Below the pieces are notes generated by a model. The model had not been told where the DNA came from and did no database searches. It saw only the letters and a program-made list of their open reading frames with translations. A stretch of 64,000 bases of DNA, taken from contig JAOSKR010000003.1 in assembly GCA_027493545.1 (NCBI GenBank), positions 553,360 to 617,359 of the forward strand, in the 5' to 3' direction. The stretch comes from Roseovarius sp. (GTDB lineage Bacteria; Pseudomonadota; Alphaproteobacteria; Rhodobacterales; Rhodobacteraceae). Shown in pieces: positions 48,820 through 58,437 of the stretch; the stretch's first letter is position 1; each line of letters starts with the position of its first letter. Both the position numbers and the translations under genes were made by a program.

Positions 48820-50448
48820 TCAGGCCCGCGCGGCGATGCGGCGCAGCTCGAACTTCTGGATCTTGCCGGTCGAGGTTTTCGGCAGCTCCTGAAAGAGCAC
48901 CCGCTTGGGGCACTTGAAGCCGGCGAGGTGCTTGCGCGCAAACGCGATGATCTCGTCCTCCCCGGCCTCGGCGCCCTCCTTCAACTCGACAAAGGCGCAG
49001 GGCACCTCGCCCCATTTCTCGTCCGGCCGGGCCACCACCGCGCACAGCATCACCGCGGGGTGCTTCATCAGCACGCCCTCGACCTCGATCGAGCTGATAT
49101 TCTCGCCCCCCGAGATGATGATGTCCTTGGCCCGGTCGGCAATCCTGAGATAGCCGTCGGGGTGCTGGACCGCGATGTCGCCGGAATGGAAATAGCCGCC
49201 GCGAAACGCCTCTTCGGTCGCTTGCGGGTTCTTCAGGTAGCCCTTCATCACCGAATTGCCGCGGATCATGATCTCGCCCTGGGCGACCCCGTTCATCGGG
49301 ATCTGGGTCATGCTTTCCGGCTCCATCGCGGTGATTTCTTCCATCATCGGCATGAGAACCCCGGTGCGCGCCTTGATGGCATAGCGTTCGTCGTCCGACA
49401 GATCGTCCCAGCGGCCCTGCCACAGGCATTCGGTGACATGGCCATAGGTTTCGGTGAGCCCGTAGACCTGGGTAACGTTGAAGCCCAGCGGCTCGATCGC
49501 GGCGAGCGTCGCGGCGGGCGGCGGCGCGCCGGCGGTGAAGACCTCGACCACATGGCCCAGTTCGCGCCGGTCGGCATGGCGCGCGTTGACGATCATGTTG
49601 AGCACGATCGGCGCGCCGCCGAAATGGGTCACGCCCTCGTCGGCGATGGCGTCGTAGATGTTCTTGGCGGTGATGTCGCGGCAGCACACGGTGGTGCCGC
49701 CCAGCATCGGAATGGCCCAGACGTGGTTCCAGTTGTTGCAATGAAAGAGCGGCACGATGGTGAGGTAGCGCACGCCGCGCGGCAGCGGCCAGCTGATCGC
49801 CGTGCCCATGGTCATCAGATGGGCGCCGCGATGGTGACAGACGACGCCCTTGGGCTGTCCGGTCGTGCCCGAGGTGTAGTTGAGCGCGAGGCTCTCCCAT
49901 TCGTCCTGCGGCATGATCCAGTCGAAATCCGGGTCGCCCGCGGCAAGCAGGTCCTCGTAGAGCGTGTGCCGCCCGCTCGGCCCGATGCCGGCCTCGGGAT
50001 CAGGCACCTCGATGATGACGGGCGCCGGACCCGTCATCCGGCCGATGGCCTCTTCGACCACCCCCAGAAAGGCGCTGTCGGCCAGGATCGCCCGGCGCCC
50101 CCGTGATCGAGGATATAGGTGACGGTCCCGGCCTCGAGGCGGATGTTGATCGCGTTCAGGACCGCGCCGCACGCGGGCACCCCCGAAATGCGCCTCGGCA
50201 TGGGCGGGAATGTTGGGCAAGAGCGTGGCCACCACGTCGCCCGGTTTCACCCCAAGTCTCGCCAGCCCCGATGCCAGACGCGAACAGCGCGCATGGTACT
50301 CGGCATAGCTCTTGCGAAAACGGCCATAGACCAGCGCCTCGTCATCCGGGAAAAGCCGAACCGCCCGGCGCAGATGCGACAGCGGTGTCAGCGGCACGAA
50401 GTTGGCCGCGTTCCTTTCAAGCCCGGTTTCGTCGCTCATCCATCCCAT
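48820..50448 (-). CDS. Acyl-CoA synthetase (AMP-forming), two compensating frameshifts
   Basis: About 542 aa. ATP/AMP motif NYTSGTTGQPKGVVCHHRG, then VYGLTETYGHVTECLWQGRW, YFHSGDIAVQHPDGYL, KDIIISGGENISSIEVEGVL and the catalytic Lys in PKTSTGKIQKFELR. It activates medium- or long-chain acids for beta-oxidation. One extra G (plus-strand C5 at 50180-50184) and one missing base (about 50091-50103) leave about 29 wrong residues, after AHAEAHFG, in an otherwise open frame. The true frame there reads VPACGAVLNAINIRLEAG and ends TYILDHGG. GGGAGGCACCAG precedes ATG 50448. Confidence 0.92.
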   Translation of the reverse strand: MGWMSDETGLERNAANFVPLTPLSHLRRAVRLFPDDEALVYGRFRKSYAEYHARCSRLASGLARLGVKPGDVVATLLPNIPAHAEAHFGGARVRRGPERDQHPPRGRDRHLYPRSRGRRAILADSAFLGVVEEAIGRMTGPAPVIIEVPDPEAGIGPSGRHTLYEDLLAAGDPDFDWIMPQDEWESLALNYTSGTTGQPKGVVCHHRGAHLMTMGTAISWPLPRGVRYLTIVPLFHCNNWNHVWAIPMLGGTTVCCRDITAKNIYDAIADEGVTHFGGAPIVLNMIVNARHADRRELGHVVEVFTAGAPPPAATLAAIEPLGFNVTQVYGLTETYGHVTECLWQGRWDDLSDDERYAIKARTGVLMPMMEEITAMEPESMTQIPMNGVAQGEIMIRGNSVMKGYLKNPQATEEAFRGGYFHSGDIAVQHPDGYLRIADRAKDIIISGGENISSIEVEGVLMKHPAVMLCAVVARPDEKWGEVPCAFVELKEGAEAGEDEIIAFARKHLAGFKCPKRVLFQELPKTSTGKIQKFELRRIAARA

Positions 50449-50572
50449 CTGGTGCCTCCCTCGCCGCGATGCCCTGGCCCCGAAGATATTGCGCATCCCC
50501 GGTGTCAACGCAAAGGATTTGCCCGGATGATGGCGCTTTGCAAGGGGCCGGGGCCGGTCTAGCCTGCGCTCC

Positions 50573-51220
50573 ATGATCATCTCCCCGGGGCGCAACTTCA
50601 TCTTCGTGCATATCCCCAAGACCGCGGGCACCGCGCTGACGCTGGCCTATGAGGATCGGGCGATGGCCGACGACATCCTGATCGGCGACACCCCCAAGGC
50701 GCGCCGGCGCCGCAATCGCCTTCGCGGCGCGACGGTTGCCGGCCGGCTGTGGAAGCATTCCACGCTTGCCGACATCTCGGGGCTGGCGACGCCCGCATTC
50801 ATCGCCGGCGCCTTTGTCGCGACGCTGGTGCGCAACCCCTGGGACCGGATGGTGAGCTATTACCGCTGGCTGCGGGCACAGGATTTCGACCATCCGGCGG
50901 TGAAGCTGGCGAAGTCGTGCGATTTCAGCGAATTCCTGGCGGCCGAGCACACGCGCGAGACGATCGCCGCCAACCCCTATGGCCGCTACGTGACCGCCGC
51001 CGACGGGTGCGAGCACTGCCGCGCCTTCATCCGGCTGGAGCATTTCGCGGAAGATTCCGAGCCGCTCCGGGCGCATCTGGGCTTTCGCCTGGTCCTGCCG
51101 CGGGTCAATACCTCGGACCGGCACGAGGACTACCGGCGCTACTATTCCGACCCCGACGCCGCCCGCGTGGCGGACATGTGCGCCGGGGACATCGCCCGCT
51201 TCGGCTACCGATTTGGCTGA
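50573..51220 (+). CDS. Sulfotransferase family 2-like protein
   Basis: 215 aa. FVHIPKTAGTALTLAYED near the start is the 5'-phosphosulfate loop and LVRNPWDRMVSYYRWL the 3'-phosphate-binding motif of PAPS-dependent sulfotransferases. CEHCRAFIRLEHFAEDSEPL and RHEDYRRYYSDPDAARVADM are typical of the roseobacter members. It would move sulfate from PAPS to a cell-surface or polysaccharide acceptor, unknown here. It is divergent from the acyl-CoA synthetase, with 124 bp between starts. Confidence 0.85.
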   Translation: MIISPGRNFIFVHIPKTAGTALTLAYEDRAMADDILIGDTPKARRRRNRLRGATVAGRLWKHSTLADISGLATPAFIAGAFVATLVRNPWDRMVSYYRWLRAQDFDHPAVKLAKSCDFSEFLAAEHTRETIAANPYGRYVTAADGCEHCRAFIRLEHFAEDSEPLRAHLGFRLVLPRVNTSDRHEDYRRYYSDPDAARVADMCAGDIARFGYRFG

Positions 51221-51238
51221 AGCGGCCTCCCCACTCCA

Positions 51239-51260
51239 TTCATCTTGCCAAAAATACTCC
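51239..51260 (+). repeat. Short intergenic motif TTCATCTT..AAATACTCC, copy A
   Basis: TTCATCTTGCCAAAAATACT followed by CC, just after the sulfotransferase stop and 35 bp before the fadJ stop. Near-identical motifs occur at 55427-55447 (minus) and 55597-55618 (plus). The motif is AT-rich against a GC-rich background. Confidence 0.6.
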
Positions 51261-51294
51261 AAATCCGGACAGGACGATATCAGCGCACCGCCGC

Positions 51295-53484
51295 TCAGGC
51301 CGCCGTCCGGGTTCCAAACCGGCCATAAAAACTCTCGCCCGAGCGCGCCATCTCGCGCAACGTCTCCGGCGTCGTGAAACGCGGCCCGAACGCCTCTGTC
51401 AGTGCATCGCAGCGCCGCGCGGCCTCGCTGATACTCAGCATGTCGAGCCAGGAAAACGGCCCCCGACCACGGCGCGAACCCCCAGCCGAGAATGGCGCCG
51501 ACATCGCCCTCGCGGATGTCCTCCAGCACGCCTTCCTCCAGTGCGCGCACCGCCTCGAGCACCTGCACGAACATCAGCCGGTCCTGCACCTGCGCCAGCG
51601 CCGGTTGCCCGGCCGCGCGCGGGAATCGCCCGGCCAGCCCCGGCCAGTAGCCCAGCCGCTTGCCCTTTTCGTCATAGTCGTAAAAGCCCTTGCCGACCTT
51701 GCGCCCGAGGCGGCCCTCGCCCTCCATCCAGAAGATGACCTCATCGACGGCCTCGTCGGGATAATCCGCGCCCATCGCCGCCCTGGTGGCGCGGGCGATC
51801 CGGGCGCCCAGCTCGATCGAGGTCTCGTCGACCAGCTGCAACGGCCCCACCGGAAAGCCCAGCTGCCGCGCGGCGTTGTCGATCAGCGCCGGCGCCACGC
51901 CCTCGGCCACCATGCGTATCCCCTCGTTGATATAGGGATGATGCAGCGGTTGGCGTAAAAGAAACGCGCGTCGTTCACCACGATCGGCGTCTTGCGGATC
52001 TGGCGCACGAAATCGAGCGCCTTGGCCACAGCGCGCGGGCCCGTCTCGCGGCCCTTGATGATCTCGACCAGCATCATCCTTTCGACCGGCGAGAAGAAGT
52101 GGATGCCGATGAACTGGTCGGGCTTGTCGCTGGCCCGGGCCAGATCGGAAATCGGCAGGGTCGAGGTGTTGGTGGCAAAGATGCAGTCCGCGCCCGCCTG
52201 CGCCAGCGCCGCCTTCGTCGCCTCGGCCTTGACCGTCATGTCCTCGAAGACCGCCTCGACGATCAGATCGCACCCCTTCAGCGCGGCAAGATCGGTGGTG
52301 GCATTGATGCGTCCCAGCACCTCGGCCTTCAGCTCTTCGGTGGCCTTGCCGCGCTTGATGCCCTCGTCCATGTAGTCGGCGGCATGGGACCTGCCGCGCT
52401 CGGCGGCCTCCTGGTTCTGGTCGATCAGCACCACCTCGATGCCCGCCTGCGCCGCGACCAGCGCGATGCCCGCGCCCATCATGCCGGCGCCCAGCACGCC
52501 CAGCTTGCGCACCCTCTGGTCGGGCGCGTCGGGGCGGTTGGCGCCTTTTTCCAGCGCCTCCTTCGAGATGAAGAGCGAGCGGATCATCGCGCTCGATGAC
52601 GGGTTCATCAGGATGTTGGTGAACCAGCGCGCCTCGATCCTCAGCGCGGTGTCAAACGGCACCAGCGCGCCCTCGTAGACCGCCGAGAGAAGCGCCTTGG
52701 GCGCCGGGAACGCGCCCTGCGTGCGGCCCTGCACCATCGCGCTGGCGCCAACGAAGGTCATGAAGCCCGCCGGATGATAGGGCGCGCCGCCCGGCATCCT
52801 GTAGCCCCTCTCGTCCCACGGCTTGACGATGCGGGGCTCCGAGAGCACCCATTCGCGCGCCCTGTCCAGCAATTCGCCGGCCGGTACCACCTCGTCCACC
52901 ACCCCGGCGGATTTCGCCTTTTGGGGATCGCTCAGCTTGCCTTCCAGAAGCAGCGGCGCCGCCGCCATCGCGCCCATCTTGCGCACCAGCCGCGTGGTGC
53001 CGCCCATGCCGGGAAAGATGCCCACCATGATCTCGGGCAGGCCGATCCTGGCCGATGCGTTGTCGGCGGCAAAGATGCGGTGGCAGGCGAGCGGCAGTTC
53101 CAGCCCGATGCCCAGCGCCGTGCCCGGCAGCGCCGCGGCGATGGGCTTGCCGCCGCGGTTCCTGTCGTCCATGCCGGCGCGCTCGATCTTGCGCAGGATG
53201 GCGTGGGTGGCCATCAGCCCCTCGAAGAGCCCGCGCGCCGGGTCGTCGCCGGCGCCCTCCTTCATCCGGGCGATGACGTTGAGGTCCATCCCGCCCGCGA
53301 ACGAGCCCGCCTTGCCCGAGGTGATGACGATGCCCCTGACCGCGTCGTCCGAAAGGGCATCGTCGATCAGCCCATCCAGCACCGGCCACGCCTCCATCGT
53401 CATCACGTTCATCGACTTGCCCCGGGTGTCCCAGGTGATCACCGCGACGCCGTCGGCGCCCTTTTCCATCGTGAAATCGGTCAT
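51295..53484 (-). CDS. fadJ: Multifunctional 3-hydroxyacyl-CoA dehydrogenase / enoyl-CoA hydratase, two frameshifts
   Basis: About 729 aa. The N-terminal crotonase half has GSFAGGMDLNVIARMK, ALPGTALGIGLELPLACHR and GLPEIMVGIFPGMGGTTRLV. The NAD-binding half has KLGVLGAGMMGAGIALVAAQ, and FATNTSTLPISDLA with GIHFFSPVERMMLVEI. The chain breaks at about 51934-51938 (after FYANRCIIP, continuing YINEGIRMVAEG). It breaks again in a G5 run near 51460-51465 (after GWGFAPWSG, continuing SWLDMLSISEAARR). It ends FYGRFGTRTAA. The protein carries out steps two and three of beta-oxidation and pairs with the thiolase 26 bp upstream. Confidence 0.93.
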
Positions 53485-53510
53485 GTCCTTCAACTCCCTT
53501 CCGGCCCGCG

Positions 53511-54722
53511 TCACACGCGCTCGATGATGGTGGCGGCACCCATTCCGGATGCGACGCAGAGCGTCGCGAGCCCGGTGGCCTTGTCCGCGCGTTCCATCTC
53601 GTCGAGAAGCGTGCCAAGGATCATCGCCCCGGTGGCGCCCAGCGGGTGACCCAAGGCGATGGCGCCGCCATTGACGTTGACCCGTGCCTGATCGACCTCG
53701 AAGGCTTGGCAGAACCGCAGCACCACGGCCGAAAACGCCTCGTTCACCTCGAAAAGGTCGATGTCGGCGATCTCCATCCCGGCATCTGCCAGCGCCCTCT
53801 GCGTCGCCGGTACCGGGCCGGTCAGCATGATGGTGGGATCGGTGCCGATCCTGGCGGTCTGGCGGATGCGGGCGCGGGGGGTGAGGCCCCATGTCTCGCC
53901 AAACGCCTTGCTGCCCACCAGCACGCCCGCCGCGCCGTCGACGATACCGCTGGAGTTGCCGGCGTGGTGGATGTGCTCGATGCGCTCCAGATGCGGGTAT
54001 TTCAGTTTTGCCACCGCATCAAAGCCCGGCATCACCTCGCCCATATCCTTGAAACTGGGCTTGAGCGCGCCGAGGCTTTGCATGTCGGTCTCGGGGCGCA
54101 TGTGCTCGTCACGATCAAGGATGACGAGGCCGTTGACGTCCCTGACCGGAATGATCGAGCGCGCGAAGCGGCCCTCCTCCCACGCCTTTGCCGCGCGGCG
54201 CTGCGACTGTACCGCCAGCGCGTCGGCATCCTCGCGGGAAAAGCCGTACTGGGTGGCGATGATGTCGGCGGAAATCCCCTGCGGCACGAAGTAGTGCTTC
54301 ATCGCGACAGACGGATCGACGGCGATCGCCGCCCCGTCCGAGCCCATCGCCACCCGGCCCATCATTTCGACCCCGCCCGCGATATAGCCCTCGCCCGCGC
54401 CCCCGCGCACCTGGTTGGCGGCGAGGTTCACCGCCTCGAGCCCCGAGGCGCAGAAGCGGTTGATGGCGAGCCCCGGAATGGCTTCATCGAGATCTGATGC
54501 CAGCACCGCGGTGCGCGCCAGACACCCGCCCTGTTCGCCGACCTGGGTGGCGTTGCCCCAGATCACGTCCTCGACCGCGTGACCCTCGAGCCCGTTGCGT
54601 TCCTTGAGCGCGTTCAGCACCCCCACCGAGAGCGCCAGGCTGGTGACCTCGTGCAGGGCGCCGTCCTTGCGGCCCCTGCCGCGCGGTGTGCGCACGGCGT
54701 CATAGATGAAGGCGTCGGTCAT
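53511..54722 (-). CDS. Acetyl-CoA C-acyltransferase (thiolase)
   Basis: 403 aa, intact. DAFIYDAVRTPRGRGRKDGA at the start, nucleophile Cys near residue 91 in INRFCASGLEAVN, FEVNEAFSAVVLRF, and the C-terminal NVNGGAIALGHPLGATGAMI and LCVASGMGAATIIE with the second catalytic Cys. GRG(R/K)KDG and the length fit the degradative FadI/FadA type that works with FadJ. CGAAAGGAGACGAC precedes the start. It overlaps the GST gene by 4 bp (54719-54722). Confidence 0.94.
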   Translation of the reverse strand: MTDAFIYDAVRTPRGRGRKDGALHEVTSLALSVGVLNALKERNGLEGHAVEDVIWGNATQVGEQGGCLARTAVLASDLDEAIPGLAINRFCASGLEAVNLAANQVRGGAGEGYIAGGVEMMGRVAMGSDGAAIAVDPSVAMKHYFVPQGISADIIATQYGFSREDADALAVQSQRRAAKAWEEGRFARSIIPVRDVNGLVILDRDEHMRPETDMQSLGALKPSFKDMGEVMPGFDAVAKLKYPHLERIEHIHHAGNSSGIVDGAAGVLVGSKAFGETWGLTPRARIRQTARIGTDPTIMLTGPVPATQRALADAGMEIADIDLFEVNEAFSAVVLRFCQAFEVDQARVNVNGGAIALGHPLGATGAMILGTLLDEMERADKATGLATLCVASGMGAATIIERV

Positions 54723-55369
54723 GTCGTCTCCTTTCGCTCGCGATCCGCGGGGGATCCCGGCATCAGATCGTAGGGGTGTTTCCAGCCCGGCAAGCCTTCG
54801 ATATTGGCGAGCCAGCGGTCGATTTCGGGCCACTCTGCGCGCTCGAACCCGAAGGGCTCGGGGTAGAAGAGATAGCCGCAGCAACTCAGATCGGCGTTGG
54901 TCGGGCCCTCGCCCACGATCCAGTCGCGCCCCTTGAGGTGCTCGTTCAGCACCGGATAGGTGGCCTTGAGCCGCCCCTGCATGAACGCGATCACCTCCTG
55001 CGGCCGCTTTCCGGGGGCCAGGAAGTTCATCAGGAACCGGGTCATCCCGGCCTGGCCAGAGAGCTTGTGGTTGTCCCAGAGCACCCAGCGCAGCACCTCG
55101 AGACGGTCCTCGGGCGCGCCGGCAAAGCGCCCGGCGCGGTCGCTGACATGAGCCTGGATCGCGCCCGACTGGCTGAGGCGCAGATCGCCGTCGATCAGCA
55201 CCGGCACCTCGCCCATCTCGTTGACCTCGCGGCGGTATTGCTCGGTCCGGGTTTCGCCGCCGAAGAAATCGACGTAAACCGGCGTCCAGTCGAGCCCGGA
55301 GAGTTCCAGCGCCAGCGCCGCCTTGTAGGCGTTGCCCGATTCGCCGAAGCAGTAGAGTCTGGCCGTCAT
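54719..55369 (-). CDS. Glutathione S-transferase family protein
   Basis: 216 aa. The N-terminal thioredoxin-like domain starts TARLYCFGESGNAYKAALAL with a Ser/Asn active-site region, and NEMGEVPVLIDGDLRLSQSG contains the cis-Pro and the glutathione-binding Gln-Ser. The helical C-terminal domain has RDWIVGEGPTNADLSCCGYL. GGGAGACACGC precedes ATG 55369. Its place in a fatty-acid oxidation operon, coupled to the thiolase by a 4-bp overlap, is seen in related genomes as I recall; the substrate is unknown. Confidence 0.88.
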   Translation of the reverse strand: MTARLYCFGESGNAYKAALALELSGLDWTPVYVDFFGGETRTEQYRREVNEMGEVPVLIDGDLRLSQSGAIQAHVSDRAGRFAGAPEDRLEVLRWVLWDNHKLSGQAGMTRFLMNFLAPGKRPQEVIAFMQGRLKATYPVLNEHLKGRDWIVGEGPTNADLSCCGYLFYPEPFGFERAEWPEIDRWLANIEGLPGWKHPYDLMPGSPADRERKETT

Positions 55370-55426
55370 GCGTGTCTCCCTGATGGTGCCGCCGGAGTGG
55401 GGGTTTTGCACCCCCACACCCCCGCA

Positions 55427-55447
55427 GAGTATTTGCAGCAAGATGAA
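55427..55447 (-). repeat. Short intergenic motif, copy B
   Basis: On the minus strand reads TTCATCTTGCTGCAAATACT plus C. It is one of three copies; this one faces copy C across about 150 bp. Confidence 0.6.
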
Positions 55448-55596
55448 ATCGGGGCGAATTCACCCGTCGTTAACCCTACCATGCCTGGATCGGTGTCGCG
55501 GTACAGGCTGGAGAGCCGATGACCGTGCAAGGTGAAGCCCTGCCCCGTCCCGGATGGCCCTGGGCCAGCGTTCGGGGCAGGGTGCGCGCCCCTGAC

Positions 55597-55618
55597 TTCA
55601 TCTTTCCCCAAATACTCC
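55597..55618 (+). repeat. Short intergenic motif, copy C
   Basis: Reads TTCATCTTTCCCCAAATACT plus CC on the plus strand. It is followed by the palindromic CCGCCGGAGGCGTCCGCCGG. It shares TTCATCTT and AAATACTC with copies A and B, with a variable five- or six-base centre. Confidence 0.6.
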
Positions 55619-55685
55619 CGCCGGAGGCGTCCGCCGGCGCCAAGCTGCGGTGCGGTTCGATCCATGTCCTCCCTCCGCTTCCGCA

Positions 55686-55898
55686 TCAGCGTTTGCGCGC
55701 CTCGAGTTCGGAATTGAACAATCGCAGCCGGTGCGTCAGCGCATCCGAGTCGGTGACGCTGTCGAAATTCTCGAAGAGAAAGGACAGCGCCTCGCCCTCA
55801 TCAAGCCCGGCCTCGGTTGCGAATCGGCGCAGGCGGCGATAGCCGTCCTCGGTCATCGCGGCGTTGAAGCGGCGGGTCAGGCGAAAGCGTTTCGGCAT
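55686..55898 (-). CDS. Small hypothetical protein, 70 aa
   Basis: MPKRFRLTRRFNAAMTEDGY, then RRLRRFATEAGLDEGEALSF and FLFENFDSVTDSDALTHRL. Basic start, helical, with a pattern (strand, then two helices) that would suit a ribbon-helix-helix protein, but this is a guess. AACAGGAGGCTGCG gives a very good ribosome site. It starts 28 bp after the acyl-CoA dehydrogenase stop, so it is probably co-transcribed with it. I do not recognise a named family. Confidence 0.7.
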   Translation of the reverse strand: MPKRFRLTRRFNAAMTEDGYRRLRRFATEAGLDEGEALSFLFENFDSVTDSDALTHRLRLFNSELEARKR

Positions 55899-55926
55899 CG
55901 CAGCCTCCTGTTTTCCGGGCGTGGTT

Positions 55927-57706
55927 TCAAAACAGCGCGGCGTCGAGTGTCATCACCGGCCCGGCACCGCTCTCGATCCGCGCCAGGTGCATCGCGGTGG
56001 CGGGCAGGCGGCGGGCCATGTAATAGCGCCCGGTGGCGAGCTTGGTCTCGTAGAAATCCCTGTCGGCCGCGCCCGCATCGAGCGCCGCGCGCGCCGCGCG
56101 GGCCATGCGCGCCCACATCAGCCCGAGGCAGACATGGCCGAAGAGGTGCATGAAATCGTGGCTGCCCGCCAGCGCGGCGTTGGGGTTCTCCATGCCGTGC
56201 TGCACGAAGAACATGGCCGCAGCTTGCAGGTGTTTCGATGCCGCCTTGAGAGGGTCGAGGAAGTCGGCCTCGAGCGCGGCGTCATCCTCGTTGTCCCTGA
56301 TGAACTCCTTGACCATCTCGAAGAAGGCCATGGCGTGGCGGCCGTCATCCGCCGCCAGCTTGCGGCCGACGAGGTCGAGCGCCTGCACGCCGTTGGCGCC
56401 CTCGTAGATCATCGCGATGCGGGCGTCGCGGACGAACTGCGACATGCCCGATTCCTCGATATAGCCGTGCCCGCCATAGACCTGCTGGGCGAGGATGGTC
56501 ATCTCGAAGCCCTGGTCGGTCAGGAACCCCTTGATGACGGGGGTGAGCAGGCTGATCATGCCCAGGGCATCCTCGTCGCCCATGCGGTGCGCGCGGTCGA
56601 TCATCGAGGCCCCCCAGAGCAGGAAGGCGCGCCCGCCCTCGACAAAGCTCTTCTGGTCGAGCAGCATCCGGCGCACGTCCGGGTGCACGATCAGCGGGTC
56701 CGCCGGCCCGTCGGGGTTCTCGGCCCCGGTGACTGCCCGGCCCTGCAGGCGTTCGCGGGCGTAGGTGAGCGCGTTCTGATACGCCACCTCGGCCTGTGCC
56801 AGCCCCCTGCATGCCGACGCCGAGGCGGGCCTCGTTCATCATCGTGAACATCGCCTTCATGCCATCGTGCTTGCCGCCCAGCAGCCAGCCGGTGGCGCCG
56901 TCGTAGTCCATCACGCAGGTGGCGTTGCCGTGGATGCCCATCTTTTCCTCGATCTTGCCGCAGCTGACCGCGTTGCGCTCGCCGGGGCTGCCATCGTCAT
57001 TGACGAGGAACTTGGGCACGATGAAGAGCGACACGCCCTTGATGCCCTCGGGCCCGCCGGGGATTTTCGCCAGCACCAGATGGACGATGTTCCCGGCCAG
57101 GTCGTGTTCGCCCGCCGAGATGAAGATCTTCTGCCCCGTCAGCCTGTAGCTGCCGTCCTCCTGCGGTTCGGCGCGGGTGCGCATCAGTCCCAGATCGGTG
57201 CCGCAATGGGGCTCGGTCAGGTTCATGGTGCCGGTCCACTCGCACGCGGCCATCTTCGGCACATAGGTCGTCTTCTGCTCGTCGGTGCCATGCGCGATGA
57301 TGGTCGTGGCGGCGCCGTGGGCAAGGCCCTGGTACATGGTGAAGGCCTGGCTGGCGGCCGAGAACATCTCGCTCACCGCAGTGCCGAGCAGCACCGGCAT
57401 GTTCTGCCCGCCATATTCCTCGGGCAGGTCGAGCGCGGTCCAGCCGCCCGCGCGCACCTCGTCGAAGGCGGCCTTGAAGCCCACGGGCGTGCGCACCACA
57501 CCATTTTCCAGCACGCAGCCCTGGGTGTCGCCCACCGGGTTCAATGGCGCCACCACGTCGCGCGCCAGCTTGCCGGCCTCGTCGATCACCGCGGCGGTGA
57601 AATCGGGTTCGAGATCGGCATAGCCGGGGATGTCGGAGGCCGAGACGTTCAGGAGTTCGTGCAGGACGAAGTGGATATCCCCGGCGGGGGGCGTGTAGCT
57701 GGGCAT
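55927..57706 (-). CDS. Acyl-CoA dehydrogenase (long, with C-terminal extension), frameshifted
   Basis: About 592 aa, the length of the AidB/FadE-like group common in Rhodobacterales. [40 protein letters not shown] (FAD site), [20 protein letters not shown], and later [20 protein letters not shown] and [20 protein letters not shown] are all present. The frame breaks in a G5 run (plus-strand C5, 56803-56807): four G give [20 protein letters not shown]. It catalyses the first beta-oxidation step with FAD. ATG 57706 is 16 bp after a truncated merR. Confidence 0.93.
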
Positions 57707-57722
57707 CTTTCCGGGTCTCCCT

Positions 57723-57863
57723 TTATGCCGCCGGGCCGTGGAGCCGCGCCCGGCCCGCGCGTCCGGGGCTGAGCAGCCCCGTATGCCCGTAATAGCGCAA
57801 CCTGCGCGGCGGCACATCGAAGCGCGCACACATTTCCTTGAAGGAGAGGCGGGTTTCGGGCAT
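57723..57863 (-). pseudogene. Truncated MerR-family regulator (46 aa, DNA-binding part only)
   Basis: [20 protein letters not shown] and [13 protein letters not shown] match the helix-turn-helix start of the MerR proteins that usually precede this acyl-CoA dehydrogenase gene. The normal continuation (recognition wing and coiled-coil dimer helix) is missing: after [13 protein letters not shown] comes TAA and, 16 bp later, the dehydrogenase start. No frame shift recovers it, because too little sequence remains. Either a deletion removed the 3' part or a short peptide is made. Confidence 0.7.
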
Positions 57864-57984
57864 CTCTGCGGCACTCCCTGCGCCAAAGGTAGTTGGATGT
57901 GAGGCGCGGGACAACAGCCCGCGCTTGCGGCCCTTTGGCGGTTGCGGCACATAAGGGGCGCACAAGGCCGGCGAGAGGGATGGA

Positions 57985-58407
57985 ATGACGAAGGACCGCA
58001 GCACGATCGCCCGTGAGTTCATTGACGCCGTCCCGCATCTCAGGGCGCTGGGGATGGAAGTGACGCGGATCCGGGACGGGTGCGCAGAGATCGCCATGAA
58101 CTACGACCCGCGCTTTGTCGGCGATCCCGAGACGGGGGTGATCCACGGCGGCGCGGTTTCGGCGCTGATGGACACCTGCTGCGGCGCCGCGGCGCTGAGC
58201 CACCCCGCCTGCGTCGGCTGGGCCGCCACCATCGACCTGCGCATCGACTACATGCGTCCCGCCACTCCCGGCCAGCGCATCCGCGCCGAGGCCGAGTGTT
58301 TTCACGTCACCCGCAGCGTGGCCTTCGTGCGCGGTCGGGCGATGGACGATGACGATGACCGCCCGGTGGCCACTGCCACCGGCACCTTCACCGCCGGGGG
58401 CGTCTGA
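57985..58407 (+). CDS. PaaI-type hotdog thioesterase
   Basis: 140 aa. [40 protein letters not shown] with the catalytic-site HGG, and [20 protein letters not shown] are typical of acyl-CoA thioesterases of the PaaI group. GAGAGGGATGG precedes ATG 57985. It is divergent from the merR remnant and dehydrogenase, and coupled to a second hotdog gene downstream. It probably releases CoA from dead-end acyl-CoAs. Confidence 0.88.
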   Translation: MTKDRSTIAREFIDAVPHLRALGMEVTRIRDGCAEIAMNYDPRFVGDPETGVIHGGAVSALMDTCCGAAALSHPACVGWAATIDLRIDYMRPATPGQRIRAEAECFHVTRSVAFVRGRAMDDDDDRPVATATGTFTAGGV

Positions 58408-58437
58408 TGGCCCGCCCGCGCCCCCGAGCCCGTCCAG

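Larger units (their letters stand above)
55370..55685. other. Intergenic stretch with two copies of the TTCATCTT motif
   Basis: 316 bp between the GST start and the small-protein stop, within the otherwise tight beta-oxidation set. It holds two inverted copies of the short AT-rich motif (listed separately), the palindrome TGGGGG-TTTTG-CACCCCCA near its left end, and no recognised gene. Confidence 0.55.
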
